In this document: positions 1 through 10,000 of the stretch, one piece after another
Numbering within the stretch: the first letter of the stretch is position 1
Layout of the letters: each line of letters begins with the position of its first letter
NCBI GenBank assembly: GCA_947302715.1
Contig: CAMYVY010000016.1
Location: forward strand, 1-52,575
Direction: 5' to 3'
Length of the DNA: 52,575 nucleotides
From: an uncultured Clostridia bacterium
Lineage (GTDB): Bacteria > Bacillota > Clostridia > Peptostreptococcales > Anaerovoracaceae
Made by a program: the position numbers and the translations under genes
Notes under the pieces: generated by a model
The model's database searches: none
Told to the model about the DNA's origin: nothing
What the model saw: only the letters and a program-made list of their open reading frames with translations

Positions 1-250
1 AAAAATACTCCGGAGCGAAAGCCTCAAAAAACAAAAATACTACGAAATCCGGACGGCCAGTCCGGAATTTCGGAGTATCAGCATCAAAAATCAAAAATAC
101 TCCGGAGCGAAAGGGCAAAAAAACAAAAATACTCCGAAATTCGGACGTCCATCCGGAATTTCGGAGTATCAGCATCAAAAATCAAAAATACTCCGGAGCG
201 AAAGCCTCAAAAAACAAAAATACTACGAAATCCGGACGCCTAGTCCGGGT
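1..250. repeat. 91-92 bp tandem repeat with internal hairpins
   Basis: The unit beginning AAAAATACTCCGGAGCG starts at 1, 93 and 184, giving two full copies and a partial third. The array may continue left of the window. Each unit contains an inverted repeat; the clearest has TACTCCGAAATTCGGA at 130-145 facing TCCGGAATTTCGGAGTA at 152-168. There are no unique spacers between units, so this is not a CRISPR array. No gene is seen in it. Confidence 0.85.
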
Positions 251-253
251 CCG

Positions 254-463
254 GACGAAGCGATAATCATTTGTCATGATGAGCACCCATGTTGTGATTC
301 ATTTGATGATGCGCCTGATACGTCACTTTTGATGTGCAACAGTACTAAAGAACAAAAAACGCAAACCTTGAGAGAAGTGAATGAAAGACTAAATGTCAGT
401 TTTGATGAAAAACTCGGATTTGACTTTTCACTCAACGAATTCGTAAGCGGAAAATTTACATAA
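254..463 (+). pseudogene. possible 3' fragment of an unknown gene
   Basis: A stop-free frame runs out of the repeat array and ends at TAA 461-463, immediately before the promoter of the AbrB-like gene. It would encode about 68 residues containing CHDEHPCCDSFDD and ending SLNEFVSGKFT, with codon use resembling a real gene. No start codon with a ribosome binding site is visible, and the 5' side merges into the repeats. I do not recognise the family. It may be the truncated end of a gene displaced by repeat expansion, or chance. Confidence 0.25.
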
Positions 464-467
464 TGTC

Positions 468-527
468 TTGACATATGTTACACTTGTGTTACAATAAAGA
501 AAATATTGAAATTAAATATCAATATTT
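468..527 (+). promoter_or_regulatory. promoter and operator-like sites of the AbrB-like gene
   Basis: TTGACA (468-473), a 16-bp spacer and TACAAT (490-495) form a good sigma-A type promoter. The heptamer TGTTACA occurs at 476-482 and 487-493, one helical turn apart, across the spacer and -10. Just downstream a perfect inverted repeat AAATATTGA (501-509) / TCAATATTT (519-527) lies where a repressor would block initiation. Autoregulation by the AbrB/MazE-like product is an inference from how such antitoxins usually behave. Confidence 0.6.
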
Positions 528-574
528 ATTCTTTAGATTTAGTAATTGTTTGATAGAATAAGGAGTGTATTACC

Positions 575-742
575 ATGAATTTAGCGAAGTTATCAATTAA
601 CGGTCAACTTACTCTACCGTTGGAAATTCGTAGGTCCTTGGGCGTAAAAGGTGGTGACAAGGTTCTTTTCCTTGAAAACTCTAATGGAGAAATTGTTATT
701 TCAAATGCTGAGACCATGAGGGTTGAGAAGACTGACCAGTAA
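575..742 (+). CDS. small AbrB/MazE-type (SpoVT-AbrB fold) DNA-binding protein
   Basis: This 55-residue protein begins MNLAKLSINGQLTLPLEIRR and continues through LGVKGGDKVLF. That is the swapped-hairpin AbrB pattern (hxxxGQhxLPxExRxxLGhxxGDxhxh) seen in MazE-like antitoxins and transition-state regulators. ATG 575 follows AGGAGTG at 561-567. It has its own promoter and an inverted repeat just upstream, consistent with autoregulation. No toxin gene follows: the next 380 bases are tandem repeats, so it is either an orphan antitoxin or a stand-alone regulator. The fold assignment is fairly secure; the biological role is not. Confidence 0.75.
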   Translation: MNLAKLSINGQLTLPLEIRRSLGVKGGDKVLFLENSNGEIVISNAETMRVEKTDQ

Positions 743-749
743 TTGCTCT

Positions 750-1105
750 GTATTGAAAAGAGAAAACAGAGTATCCATTTCTCAGTATTGGAAAAAGAGA
801 AAACAGGGTATTCATTTCTCAGTATTGGAAAAAAGAAAAACAGAGTATTCATTTCTCAGTATTTGAAAAAAGAAAAACAGAGTATCCATTTCTCAGTATT
901 GGAAAAAGAGAAAACAGAGTATTCATTTCTCAGTATTGGAAAAAAGAAGAATAGAGTATTCATTTTTCAGTATTTGAAAAAAAATAGAGTATTCGTTTCT
1001 CAGTATTGGAAAAAAGAAAAACAGAGTATTCATTTCTCAGTTTTTGAAAAAAAGAATACTAATTTCTCAATAAGGAAAAAGAGAAAACAGAGTAATGTTT
1101 ACTCA
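750..1105. repeat. 37-bp tandem repeat array, about 9 imperfect copies
   Basis: The landmark TATTGG/TATTTG recurs near 751, 786, 823, 860, 897, 934, 971, 1004 and 1041, a period of 37 bp with two shortened units. A typical unit contains GAGTATTCATTTCTCAGTAT followed by an A-rich stretch. Copies are contiguous and diverged, so this is not CRISPR. The array occupies the whole leader of the lipoprotein gene that starts at 1124. A frame open through it is caused by lack of stop codons in the unit, not by coding. Confidence 0.85.
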
Positions 1106-1123
1106 ATACAGGAGATAAATATA

Positions 1124-2458
1124 ATGAGAACAATTAAGAAGTCTATTATGCTGCGTAGGATTACAGCGATATTATTACTCTTGGCTGTGATGCTTACAGG
1201 CTGCGCAAACCAAGGTTCCCAGACGGACGTGGCAGAAAACGCCCAGACTGATGCAGCGGAAAGTGCCAATACAGAGGAAAGTGCCCTGACTGAAGATGGA
1301 GAGGGATCCGAGAATGGCGCTGCAGGCGGTAACAGCGGCAACGAAAACAGCAGCAGCGGTAACAGTGGCAGCACAAATAACAGCAGCACAAACAGTGGCG
1401 GCACTAACAGCGATAGTGCAAATAACGATGCCACATCGGAAGACAAGAATTCTGACACTGAGATAGAAGAAGTATTTTCATACTGGAACCAGGAGGCACC
1501 GTCGTTAATAGCTCTAACGGAATACGTGGACGCAGTTACAGACGAGAATTCCGAAGACTATATTCCGCCGGAGGACAGGATAGCGGTTTTTGATATGGAT
1601 GGAACAGTTTGCGGAGAACTGTTTCCCACATATTTCGAGTATTATCTGCTGGCATATCGAATCTTCAGTGATCCGACCTATACTCCTGACGAAGAAGTGC
1701 TGGAGGTAGGAAAAATATTAAGAGACTGTGGCATCGACCACAGCTTCCCTGATGGCATGGACATGATACATGCCAACGCTGCAGCAAAAGCCTATGCGGG
1801 AATGACTCTCAGTGAATTCGAAAACTTCGTAACCGAAGCTCTGGTCCGCGATGTTGACGGATTCGATGGAATGACCTATGGGGAGGCATTCTACCTACCA
1901 ATGATTCAGGTGGTCGATTATCTTCAGGACAACGACTTCAGCGTATACATAGTAAGCGGAAGCGATCGCTTCATCTGCAGAGCCTTCTTGGAAGGAACCA
2001 TCGATATACCCGATGAAAACTTTATAGGAATGGATGTCCAATTGGCAGCAACTGGCCAAGGAGATACCGATGGTCTTAATTACGTTTTTTCCGCAGGCGA
2101 TGATATAGTGCGAACAGACAAACTTCTCATTAAGAATTTGAAGACGAACAAAGTCCTACAAATAGCTCAGGAAATTGGACGTAAGCCGGTACTCTCTTTC
2201 GGCAACAGCTCCGGCGATGTCAGCATGCACAATTACACAATCAACGACAACAAATACAAGAGCGCAGCATTTATGCTGGTAGCCGACGACGAAGAAAGGG
2301 ATTACGGCAATTCCGCAAAGGGCGAAGAATTAAAAACAAAGTGGGAAGAAAGTGGATTCAATGTAATCTCCATGAAAAATGATTTTCTTACTATATATGG
2401 AGAAAACGTAAAGAAGACAGGAACATTCCATTGGGCTGAGGAATTTAAGGAGAAATAG
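1124..2458 (+). CDS. HAD-superfamily phosphatase lipoprotein
   Basis: The 444-residue protein has a lipoprotein signal peptide ending LTGC with the lipidated Cys at 27. A low-complexity Ser/Asn/Gly/Thr linker (about 60-110) would tether the enzyme outside the membrane. The catalytic domain shows HAD motif I DMDGT (157-161, nucleophile D157), motif II YIVSGSDRF and motif IV GNSSGDVSM, resembling phosphoserine-phosphatase-like HAD hydrolases. ATG 1124 is chosen because AGGAGA lies 8 bases upstream and the signal peptide begins there; the frame open further upstream is repeat DNA. It is 14 bases upstream of the phosphatase gene, probably one operon. The substrate is unknown. Confidence 0.85.
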   Translation: MRTIKKSIMLRRITAILLLLAVMLTGCANQGSQTDVAENAQTDAAESANTEESALTEDGEGSENGAAGGNSGNENSSSGNSGSTNNSSTNSGGTNSDSANNDATSEDKNSDTEIEEVFSYWNQEAPSLIALTEYVDAVTDENSEDYIPPEDRIAVFDMDGTVCGELFPTYFEYYLLAYRIFSDPTYTPDEEVLEVGKILRDCGIDHSFPDGMDMIHANAAAKAYAGMTLSEFENFVTEALVRDVDGFDGMTYGEAFYLPMIQVVDYLQDNDFSVYIVSGSDRFICRAFLEGTIDIPDENFIGMDVQLAATGQGDTDGLNYVFSAGDDIVRTDKLLIKNLKTNKVLQIAQEIGRKPVLSFGNSSGDVSMHNYTINDNKYKSAAFMLVADDEERDYGNSAKGEELKTKWEESGFNVISMKNDFLTIYGENVKKTGTFHWAEEFKEK

Positions 2459-2472
2459 GAGAGGTGATCTTG

Positions 2473-4056
2473 ATGAGCGAAACCAAAGATAGACATGCTG
2501 TAAATGTGTCAGGTAGGTTAGTTGATAGAATTGATTCTGAAATCGGAAAGCATAGAGGGGTAATCGTAGTAGGATACTTTTTCACTGCAGGACTTTCAGT
2601 GCTTAGCATTGCACTCCTCTTTGTAAGAACCTTTTCAGGATTGGAAGACGCATGGATTCTTAGCATAGGAGGAGATATCTTCTGTCTGCTTGTTTGCAGC
2701 ATGCTCTACTTAAGCTGTCTGTTGGCAAGAGAAAGAGAAGGTGCATATCTAATATTATTTACGCTCCTTCTAACCATTACAGCAATGGCCCTTTTCCTGG
2801 ACGAGCTGACTTGGCTTGTTCAGGGAGTAGAGAAGTATCGCATTCATAACCTGATAATAAATGCCTTCTATTATGCAAATGGCGCTGTCCTCATGTATAT
2901 GTTCTGGCGTTATGTTACATACGCCCTGGATATGGATGGAAAACTATTAAGGGTTGTTGATTCAATACTCGGGCTCATGCTAATTCCTCATATAATTGCC
3001 TGCTTTGTTAATATTTTTTATCCACTTTATTTCTCAGTGGACGAACATGGCGTTTACTCAAGGGGAGAGCACTATCTCGAAAGTCAGATATATCTGATGC
3101 TCTGTATAATAAGCGTGGTGATTGCACTCGTAGTATCAAAGGCACCAAGGCGGCAGAAAATAATCGCGTCCTCATTCGTTTTAATTCCGATTTTGAGCTA
3201 CGCGGTAACGGCAAACGTCTTCGGTATCTCCGTCAACTACAGCTGCTGCATGGTCGCAATCGTGCTTATCTACGGAGTGCTCTTTGCTGACAGATCGAAC
3301 TCTATCGCCATGACAGAGAGAGACCTTGCTCTTGCAACAAGAATACAGGCAGACATGCTGCCCAATGTCTTCCCGGCATTCCCGGAAAGAGATGAGTTCG
3401 ATGTTTACGCATCCATGAATCCCGCCAAAGAGGTAGGTGGAGACTTCTATGATTTCTTCTTTATAGACGAGAATCATCTGGGAATCGTAATGGCAGACGT
3501 CAGCGGCAAGGGCGTTCCGGCGGCACTCTTTATGATGATATCCATGACGCTCATCAAGAACAATGCACTTTCCGGAAAGAGGCCGGCCGAAGTGCTTGAG
3601 GATACAAATAACCAAATCTGCGCAAACAACAAGGAAGAAATGTTTGTAACAGCCTGGTTTGGCATTCTTGATATCAAGAGCGGCAAGCTGACCGCAGCTA
3701 ATGCCGGACACGAATTCCCAATGGTGAAATCTCCGGACGGTCCGTTCGAAGTGTATAAGGACAAGCATGGATTCGTTATAGGCGGTATGGAGGGAATGAA
3801 GTATAAGGAGTATGAACTCAACCTTGAACCGGGTTCAACGCTCTTCCTGTATACTGACGGAGTGCCTGAGGCTACCGATTCTCAGAATGAGCTCTTCGGC
3901 GTGGATCGCGCGGTTGATGCCCTTAACGAAGATCCAAACAGAACGCCCGAACAGCTCCTTAAGGCGGTTGATGAGGCAGTAGCAGAGTTTGTTGGACCTG
4001 CTCCGCAGTTTGATGACCTGACTATGCTATGCATCAGATTTAACGGCGAGAAGTAA
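2473..4056 (+). CDS. membrane-anchored SpoIIE/RsbU-type serine phosphatase
   Basis: About 527 residues. The N-terminal half (about 30-270) holds several hydrophobic segments, suggesting seven or eight membrane helices. A short linker with RIQADMLPNVFP leads into a PP2C/SpoIIE domain with the expected motifs: EVGGDFYDFF, VMADVSGKGVPAA, AGHEFP, LYTDGVPEA and FDDLTML, including the metal-binding aspartates. Such enzymes dephosphorylate anti-anti-sigma (STAS) proteins in partner-switch circuits. ATG 2473 is preferred over GTG 2464 because AGGAGAGGTG at 2457-2466 is correctly spaced for it. No STAS gene lies in the window, so the target is unknown; the fused sensor and neighbouring transporter suggest an external signal. 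Confidence 0.88.
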   Translation: MSETKDRHAVNVSGRLVDRIDSEIGKHRGVIVVGYFFTAGLSVLSIALLFVRTFSGLEDAWILSIGGDIFCLLVCSMLYLSCLLAREREGAYLILFTLLLTITAMALFLDELTWLVQGVEKYRIHNLIINAFYYANGAVLMYMFWRYVTYALDMDGKLLRVVDSILGLMLIPHIIACFVNIFYPLYFSVDEHGVYSRGEHYLESQIYLMLCIISVVIALVVSKAPRRQKIIASSFVLIPILSYAVTANVFGISVNYSCCMVAIVLIYGVLFADRSNSIAMTERDLALATRIQADMLPNVFPAFPERDEFDVYASMNPAKEVGGDFYDFFFIDENHLGIVMADVSGKGVPAALFMMISMTLIKNNALSGKRPAEVLEDTNNQICANNKEEMFVTAWFGILDIKSGKLTAANAGHEFPMVKSPDGPFEVYKDKHGFVIGGMEGMKYKEYELNLEPGSTLFLYTDGVPEATDSQNELFGVDRAVDALNEDPNRTPEQLLKAVDEAVAEFVGPAPQFDDLTMLCIRFNGEK

Positions 4057-4080
4057 TAGAAAGGAAAATAGCGCACTCGG

Positions 4081-6441
4081 ATGAAATCTACTAAATGTAG
4101 AAAGGCAAAAACATTCATACTTCTGCTTTTGATTTTTGTAGCCTTGCTATGTATGTGTGGTTGCAATGAAAAAAAGGAGAATAGTGACATAACGAGTTCT
4201 GATCAGCAAAAAGAATCAGAAGACGAATCCGGTGGTAACTCGGAAAGCGGCTCAAATGAAGGCACTGACAAAGTGCCGGAGTTTACGAGCTTTTCCGACT
4301 TAAACGGCAAAACTGTCTCCATGCTAACCGGTGCGCCTTTTGAGGAACTTGTGCGAAGCAAGGCCCCGGATGTTTCTGAATTCACGTTTTTCAACAGTAA
4401 CCCCGATATGGTCTTGGCACTAAAGGCCGGTAAAACGGACGCCTTGCTTACAAATAACGCGATTGCCACTCTATCCGTCAATCGAAATAGCGACCTCGCA
4501 CTTTTCCCCGAGAGTCTGGACAATACAGTCTTTGGAATTGCCTTTGCGAAGGGCTCCACGGAGCGGGAAGCATGGCAAAAAGCATATGATTCCATCACGG
4601 AAGAAGAGAAGAACGCGCTATGGGAGAAATGGACCGGATCTGATGAAAGCTTAAAGGCCCTTCCCGAACAAGATTGGCCAGGCGCAAAAGGTACGGTCAA
4701 GGCTGCGGTATGCGATACCCTGGAGCCTATGAGCTATATGACAGGAGAGGGGAAGCTTGCGGGATTTGACCTTGAGATTATTCTTCTTATGGCAAAGAAG
4801 CTTGATGTCCATGTGGACTTTGCTCCTATGGAATTTTCCGCAATTCTTTCATCGGTCCAGTCGGGCAAGGTCTTGATGGGCGCTGGTTCAATGGTCGCTT
4901 CGGAAGCAAGGAGGGAGTCCGTTGATTTTGTGGATTATTATCCGGCATCATTTGAGCTTGTGGTTCGAGCATCTAAAGACCAGCAAAATAGTGAAGAGGG
5001 CACGACTAAATCCTTAAGTGATTTTGAAAACGCCAAGATAGGAATAATTACAGGATCCAATTTCCCCGAGATTATAAAGAAGTATCTTCCAAATGCTGAG
5101 ATTGTTTACTATAACACTACATCAGATGAAATAAATGCATTAAAGGGCGGCAAGGTTGATGCAGCCGCTTTTGATGAACCTGTGGCCAGGAATATACAGG
5201 CTGAGGATAATTCACTAATCATTATACCGGAAAGAATGGGTTCCTTTGAATATGCATATGCCATTAATAAGAGCGATAAGGGAGAAGCTCTAAGAGATGA
5301 GCTAAGTGAATATATACGTGAGCTTAAGAAGGACGGCACCATTGAAGAACTGCAAAATAAGTGGTTTGACAGTCCTGACATATCCGCTCTTGAATCCATT
5401 AACTATCAAAATCTACCGAATGAAAACGGACTGATACGTTTAGTGATTTTTCAATATCCACCGTTTGTTATAGCTGACGCGAATCCTTGTGGAGGATATG
5501 AGGTGGAACTTCTAAGTATGTTTTGTAAGGATAGAGGCTATGCTCTTGAGATAACGAATACAAATATGGATGGCTTATTGCCATCTGTACAGTCAGGAAA
5601 GTGTGATATTGCTGCCGGTAGCATAGCAATTATGGAGGAACGAAAGGAGCAGCTATATTTCTCTGAACCTGACTATGAAGGAGGCATCGCACTTGTCACA
5701 CTTAAAGAAGATGCGCCAGCCGAAAGCGGCTTCATCGCCGGTATAAGGGAGAGCTTTGAAAAAACCTTTATTAAAGAAGACCGGTGGAAACTCTTTTTGG
5801 ATGGAATTGCAACCACTCTTCTAATAACGGTTTTTTCAATCATCTTTGGTACGGCCCTGGGATTCGTAGTTTACATGCTTTGTCGTAAAGGCAATCCGGT
5901 GGCAAATGCCGTAACCCGATTTATGGTATGGCTTATACAAGGTATGCCGGTGGTGGTCTTGCTCATGATTCTTTACTATATAATATTCGGCAAGGTTGCC
6001 ATCTCAGGAACCATCGTATCCATAATTGGATTTACTTTGATATTCGGAGCCGGTGTTTACAATATGATAAAGGCCGGAGTGAATACGATAGACAAGGGAC
6101 AAACCGAGGCAGCCTATGCCTTGGGTTATACGGACCAAAAGGCCTTCTTTAGAGTCATACTTCCTCAAGCTCTGCCGCACTTTATGCCGGTATATAAAGG
6201 AGAAATAACTTCTCTAATCAAGGCCACTGCAATTGTCGGATATGTAGCAGTCCAGGATCTCACCAAGATGGCGGACATTATCCGAAGCCGTACATATGAC
6301 GCGTTTTTCCCGCTGATAGCGGTTGCGATAATATATTTCGTTTTGGCAGCTATTCTAACCTTTATAGTGAACAAGATTGAAATTAGGATTGACCCGCGCA
6401 AAAGACATCTTAGCGAGATAAAATCGGACGCCGATTTTTGA
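4081..6441 (+). CDS. amino-acid ABC transporter: fused substrate-binding lobes and permease
   Basis: The 786-residue protein starts with a lipoprotein-like signal ending MCGC (C28). Residues about 65-190 resemble the second lobe of a family 3 solute-binding protein (LNGKTVSMLTG). About 200-440 form a complete two-lobe domain. About 445-545 resemble a first lobe alone (IFQYPPFVIADA). About 560-780 form a HisM/GlnP-type permease with five or so helices and the EAA-like segment EAAYALGYTDQKAFFRVILPQ. Fused binding-permease proteins are known for Gln/His uptake; the split outer lobes are unusual. The ATPase partner is probably the gene at 10181. The AAGGA upstream is about 14 bases away, longer than ideal. 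Substrate is inferred from the family only. Confidence 0.88.
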   Translation: MKSTKCRKAKTFILLLLIFVALLCMCGCNEKKENSDITSSDQQKESEDESGGNSESGSNEGTDKVPEFTSFSDLNGKTVSMLTGAPFEELVRSKAPDVSEFTFFNSNPDMVLALKAGKTDALLTNNAIATLSVNRNSDLALFPESLDNTVFGIAFAKGSTEREAWQKAYDSITEEEKNALWEKWTGSDESLKALPEQDWPGAKGTVKAAVCDTLEPMSYMTGEGKLAGFDLEIILLMAKKLDVHVDFAPMEFSAILSSVQSGKVLMGAGSMVASEARRESVDFVDYYPASFELVVRASKDQQNSEEGTTKSLSDFENAKIGIITGSNFPEIIKKYLPNAEIVYYNTTSDEINALKGGKVDAAAFDEPVARNIQAEDNSLIIIPERMGSFEYAYAINKSDKGEALRDELSEYIRELKKDGTIEELQNKWFDSPDISALESINYQNLPNENGLIRLVIFQYPPFVIADANPCGGYEVELLSMFCKDRGYALEITNTNMDGLLPSVQSGKCDIAAGSIAIMEERKEQLYFSEPDYEGGIALVTLKEDAPAESGFIAGIRESFEKTFIKEDRWKLFLDGIATTLLITVFSIIFGTALGFVVYMLCRKGNPVANAVTRFMVWLIQGMPVVVLLMILYYIIFGKVAISGTIVSIIGFTLIFGAGVYNMIKAGVNTIDKGQTEAAYALGYTDQKAFFRVILPQALPHFMPVYKGEITSLIKATAIVGYVAVQDLTKMADIIRSRTYDAFFPLIAVAIIYFVLAAILTFIVNKIEIRIDPRKRHLSEIKSDADF

Positions 6442-6569
6442 CGGAAACCATCATAGAAAATTTGCAAATAGCAGTGTCTCCAAATGATGTGCTGATTTGT
6501 ATATAAGATATAAAGAAACAAACAAATTGACAAATAAACATATTGAGACAACCCAAAGGAGGTACGACT

Positions 6570-6839
6570 ATGGGAGCTGAAAAAGTAGAATTATCAAAGG
6601 AACTGTTGGACTTAGTAAGTGGCGGAAAGCTTGATTCCGGTTGGGAGAAAACGGTTGACGACTATATCTACACTTTCCTTGGTACTAATGATCCTAAGGA
6701 AGTTCAAAAATTTGTTAAAAATGGTGGAGTTTCGGGCTATATTCAAACGATGATAAACTATGCAAAGTCAATACTTCCTGCCGAGGATCAGACTAAAATC
6801 CTTAATTACATCAAAAACAAATATGGAGTTTCTCTGTAA
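6570..6839 (+). CDS. small peptide with double-glycine-type leader
   Basis: An 89-residue protein. Its N-terminus contains LSKELLDLVSGG (residues 8-19), matching leaders cleaved after Gly-Gly by C39-peptidase ABC exporters (pattern LSxxELxxIxGG). The remaining 70 residues (from KLDSGW) have no Cys, are rich in Lys, Tyr and Asp, and look helical. ATG 6570 follows a strong AAAGGAGGT at 6555-6563; the upstream in-frame extension lacks a binding site. It is followed by its own terminator, so it is a separate transcript between the permease and the lipase gene. No C39 exporter or immunity gene is in the window. It could be a bacteriocin-like or signalling peptide, or the leader resemblance may be coincidental. 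Confidence 0.7.
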   Translation: MGAEKVELSKELLDLVSGGKLDSGWEKTVDDYIYTFLGTNDPKEVQKFVKNGGVSGYIQTMINYAKSILPAEDQTKILNYIKNKYGVSL

Positions 6840-6860
6840 GTGCTTAATAACCATGCGCTT

Positions 6861-6887
6861 AACCGTTGGTTTCCCCAACGGTTTTTT
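6861..6887 (+). terminator. rho-independent terminator
   Basis: Stem AACCGTTGG (6861-6869) pairs with CCAACGGTT (6875-6883) across a five-base loop and runs into a T tract, directly after the small-peptide gene. Confidence 0.9.
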
Positions 6888-7023
6888 TGAGTAAGTTTTC
6901 ACAAGGATATGAATCGGAAACATCAATAAAAAATAACATGATTCTATCTAAAATAGAAGTGGAATCTATGGTAAAATAATTGTGTATTTTGCTTGGTCTT
7001 TGATTCTAAAAAGAGGGAAAACT

Positions 7024-10000
7024 ATGAGAGTATTACATAATACAAGTAAAAGGTTGCTATCAGTTTTGCTTATAATAGCAATGCTTTTTTCTGCTTTTCC
7101 ATTTGTCGCGTTGGCTGAAGAAACGGATAGTTCTTTTGTCACCGAGGGAAGCTTCCAGTTCGCCTCCAAGGAATACTTTAACAAACAGCTTCATGACACT
7201 TTCACATTTAGAGAGGATTGCTTCATGCGCTCCTCTTATTTGGGATGTTGCCACCTTGTTGAACTGTCGGCTCAGGTTGCGATTAGCTCCGATGGCTGGT
7301 ATGGACCTGAAGAAGATATGTATGAGGTTGATCACTCTGATCATGGACATAACCTTAAAAACATGCTTAAAGAAATGGGATTCGAGAATATCTCCCTAAA
7401 TACATACTATACAAGCGAGACTCTTGATGACTCGGCTGCTTGCGGGCTTGGAACGAAAAAAATAAATGCCTTTGGTAAAGAGTATACACTTCTTGCAGTC
7501 ATTCCGAGAGGGGATGGTTATAAGAGGGAGTGGGCCGGAAACATGAATGTCGGAGCCGGAGATTACCACATTGGATTTAAGGACGCAAGAGATGAAATCC
7601 TCCGCTTTGTCAAAAACTATATTGAGGAAAACAATATCACCGGAGACCTAAAGATTTGGACGGTAGGCCACAGTAGAGGTGCTGCGCTTGCCAATATGCT
7701 TGGAGGATTCTTTGCCGGTACCGGCAATGATTATTTCGGAGAGGATGTAAGCATAAGTCCCGAAGACGTATACTGCTATACCTTCGCAACACCAAGGACA
7801 ATCAAGGCCGGTGTATCGAAGGATGAATTGTTCTCCGTATCCGGCCCAAGAGGTGGCCGCTACGAGGCGCTTGATACTCCGGGTGAGGCGTGGACCTATG
7901 CAGCCGGAGGAACCGTAGACCCGGAAGCCGTAGAATATAGCGGGATCAAGAATTACCCACTTACATATGATTTGATTGCATCGCTTCCGCCATCCTATTG
8001 GGGATTCACCTATTTTGGAAGCGTACTCCCTGTGGATGCCGGTGGATGCGTTGGTGCAGAAGATATGCTGGCTGAACTCGCAAATATCAGTCCTTATGCG
8101 TATGAGAAATTTTTGAGCGGCGGAGACTATAGGAACTTCAAATGGAAAACCTTTGATTTTCCATCTCTTTCAATAGTGAACGATGAAAATGCCGTAGATA
8201 CTGAATCCGTAGAAACCTTCATGAGTCAGCGCGTTCAAGGGTTAATTAAAACCGTGCCCGATAATCAAAGCTATTCCGATGAAGGATATCAGGATACGCT
8301 TAATGCTGTCGCCGGTCTTTACGGTCTACTTCACGCAAGTTTCACCGGAGGAATAGAAATAAATGTCCAAGATTATATTAAACCTCTGGCATTCATATAT
8401 CTTTCTTATGCCGCAGACAGGCTGATTGAAGAGGGCAGAGCGGAAAGCGAGGTTCAGGGTATTGCAGTTGCGCTGGCTGACTTGATTACATTTGTCGCCG
8501 GTGAACCCGTAAATGCAAATGAAACTACTGTAGATGAACTTTTCTATATTCTATCAAAATACATTTCCGACCATGAGGGTGAACCTGTATATGAAACCGC
8601 CTTTTCTTCAATTTCTGGCATTATTCCAGATGAATATAAACTCTTGATTTCCGGAGCATTTGGTGAGTTTTATCCAAGTGATGATGAGGACTATATGCCG
8701 ACATTGGAAGAATCCTTGGCTGCCTTTATAAAAGCCTGTGCCTATGGAGCGGACCCAAAGAGTGGAATGGGGTCTACCCCGAACCTTAGTGACCCTAAGG
8801 AAGTCAGAAAGACCCTTTATAGTCTTCTTACGCTTGCATCGTTTTTTATGGAAAATGCACCGGATTTTGCAAAACTCATCGGTATGACCGACTTTGCAAT
8901 TGATGGCTCTGCGACATTATCCGATTTCACTTCGGGAGTATTGGAACTCCTTATGACGGAAAAGGATGAAGAAGGAAATATAGTCGATACTTACAGTTCG
9001 ATAAATGATGCCGCCGATAAGAATCTCGTAAAGGCATTGGATATGTTCCTGGGAGATACTATTGAGAACACCAAGAGCATATATGGTGAACAGTATTATT
9101 TGGATACCATGGATTATTTGAACCAGGCGAAGCAAAATGCTCCGCTTCTCAGGGAACTTGCTACTTATTTCTTGTTCTATAGTGAAGGGGAATCATTTAG
9201 TACAGCATCAAGTTTAAGAAACGCATTGTCGCTTGCGGGGAACCTTTGGATAATCCCAATCTCACATTTTAATGAGGTATATATTGCATGGACAAGGGCG
9301 GCAAGGAAGTCGGAATGCTTAAATTGCAACCACTATATCGAATTCAAAGAGGCTGTCCCTGCCACATGTAAGAATGCCGGAGAGAAGGCTCACTGGATTC
9401 TGCATGATGATGGAGAAAGATACTTCTTAGACAGAACCCTAAGTGAAGAGATAAGTAAAGAAGAAATAGTGACTGATAAAACACCTCATGTATCGGGGGA
9501 CTCGATCAAAGAAAACATAACTCCGGCTACGAGAACAAATGCGGGGTATTACGATATGGTAACCTACTGCAAGATTTGCGGTGAGGAACTATCGAGAAGA
9601 AGGGTTATTATTCCTGCAGAGGAAAGCGAGGATAAGCCGACGCCGGAAAACCCAACACCTGAGAATCCAACCCCCGATCCGGAGAATCCGACACCGGTAA
9701 ACCCAACCCCCGATCCGGATAAGCCGATACCGGAAAATCCGACACCGATAAACCCGACACCGGAAAATCCGACACCGATAAACCCAACACCTGAGAATCC
9801 GACACCGGTAAAACCGACGCCCGGCACAATTGATGACGACAATTCGAACTCCGGAAACTCCTCGCAGGGTTCTTCGGAAAAGGGAACCAATACATTCGAG
9901 ACCAAGGATAATAAAGATACCAAAGATACCAAGAAGGACCAAAGCCTTGCTGCGCGAACCGGAGATACCGAAAATATCGAGGGATGGACACTCTTACTCA

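Noticed and set aside
743..1123. In-frame 127-residue N-terminal extension of the HAD lipoprotein
   Set aside because: It is translated 37-bp tandem repeat; a proper SD and a lipoprotein signal peptide begin at 1124.
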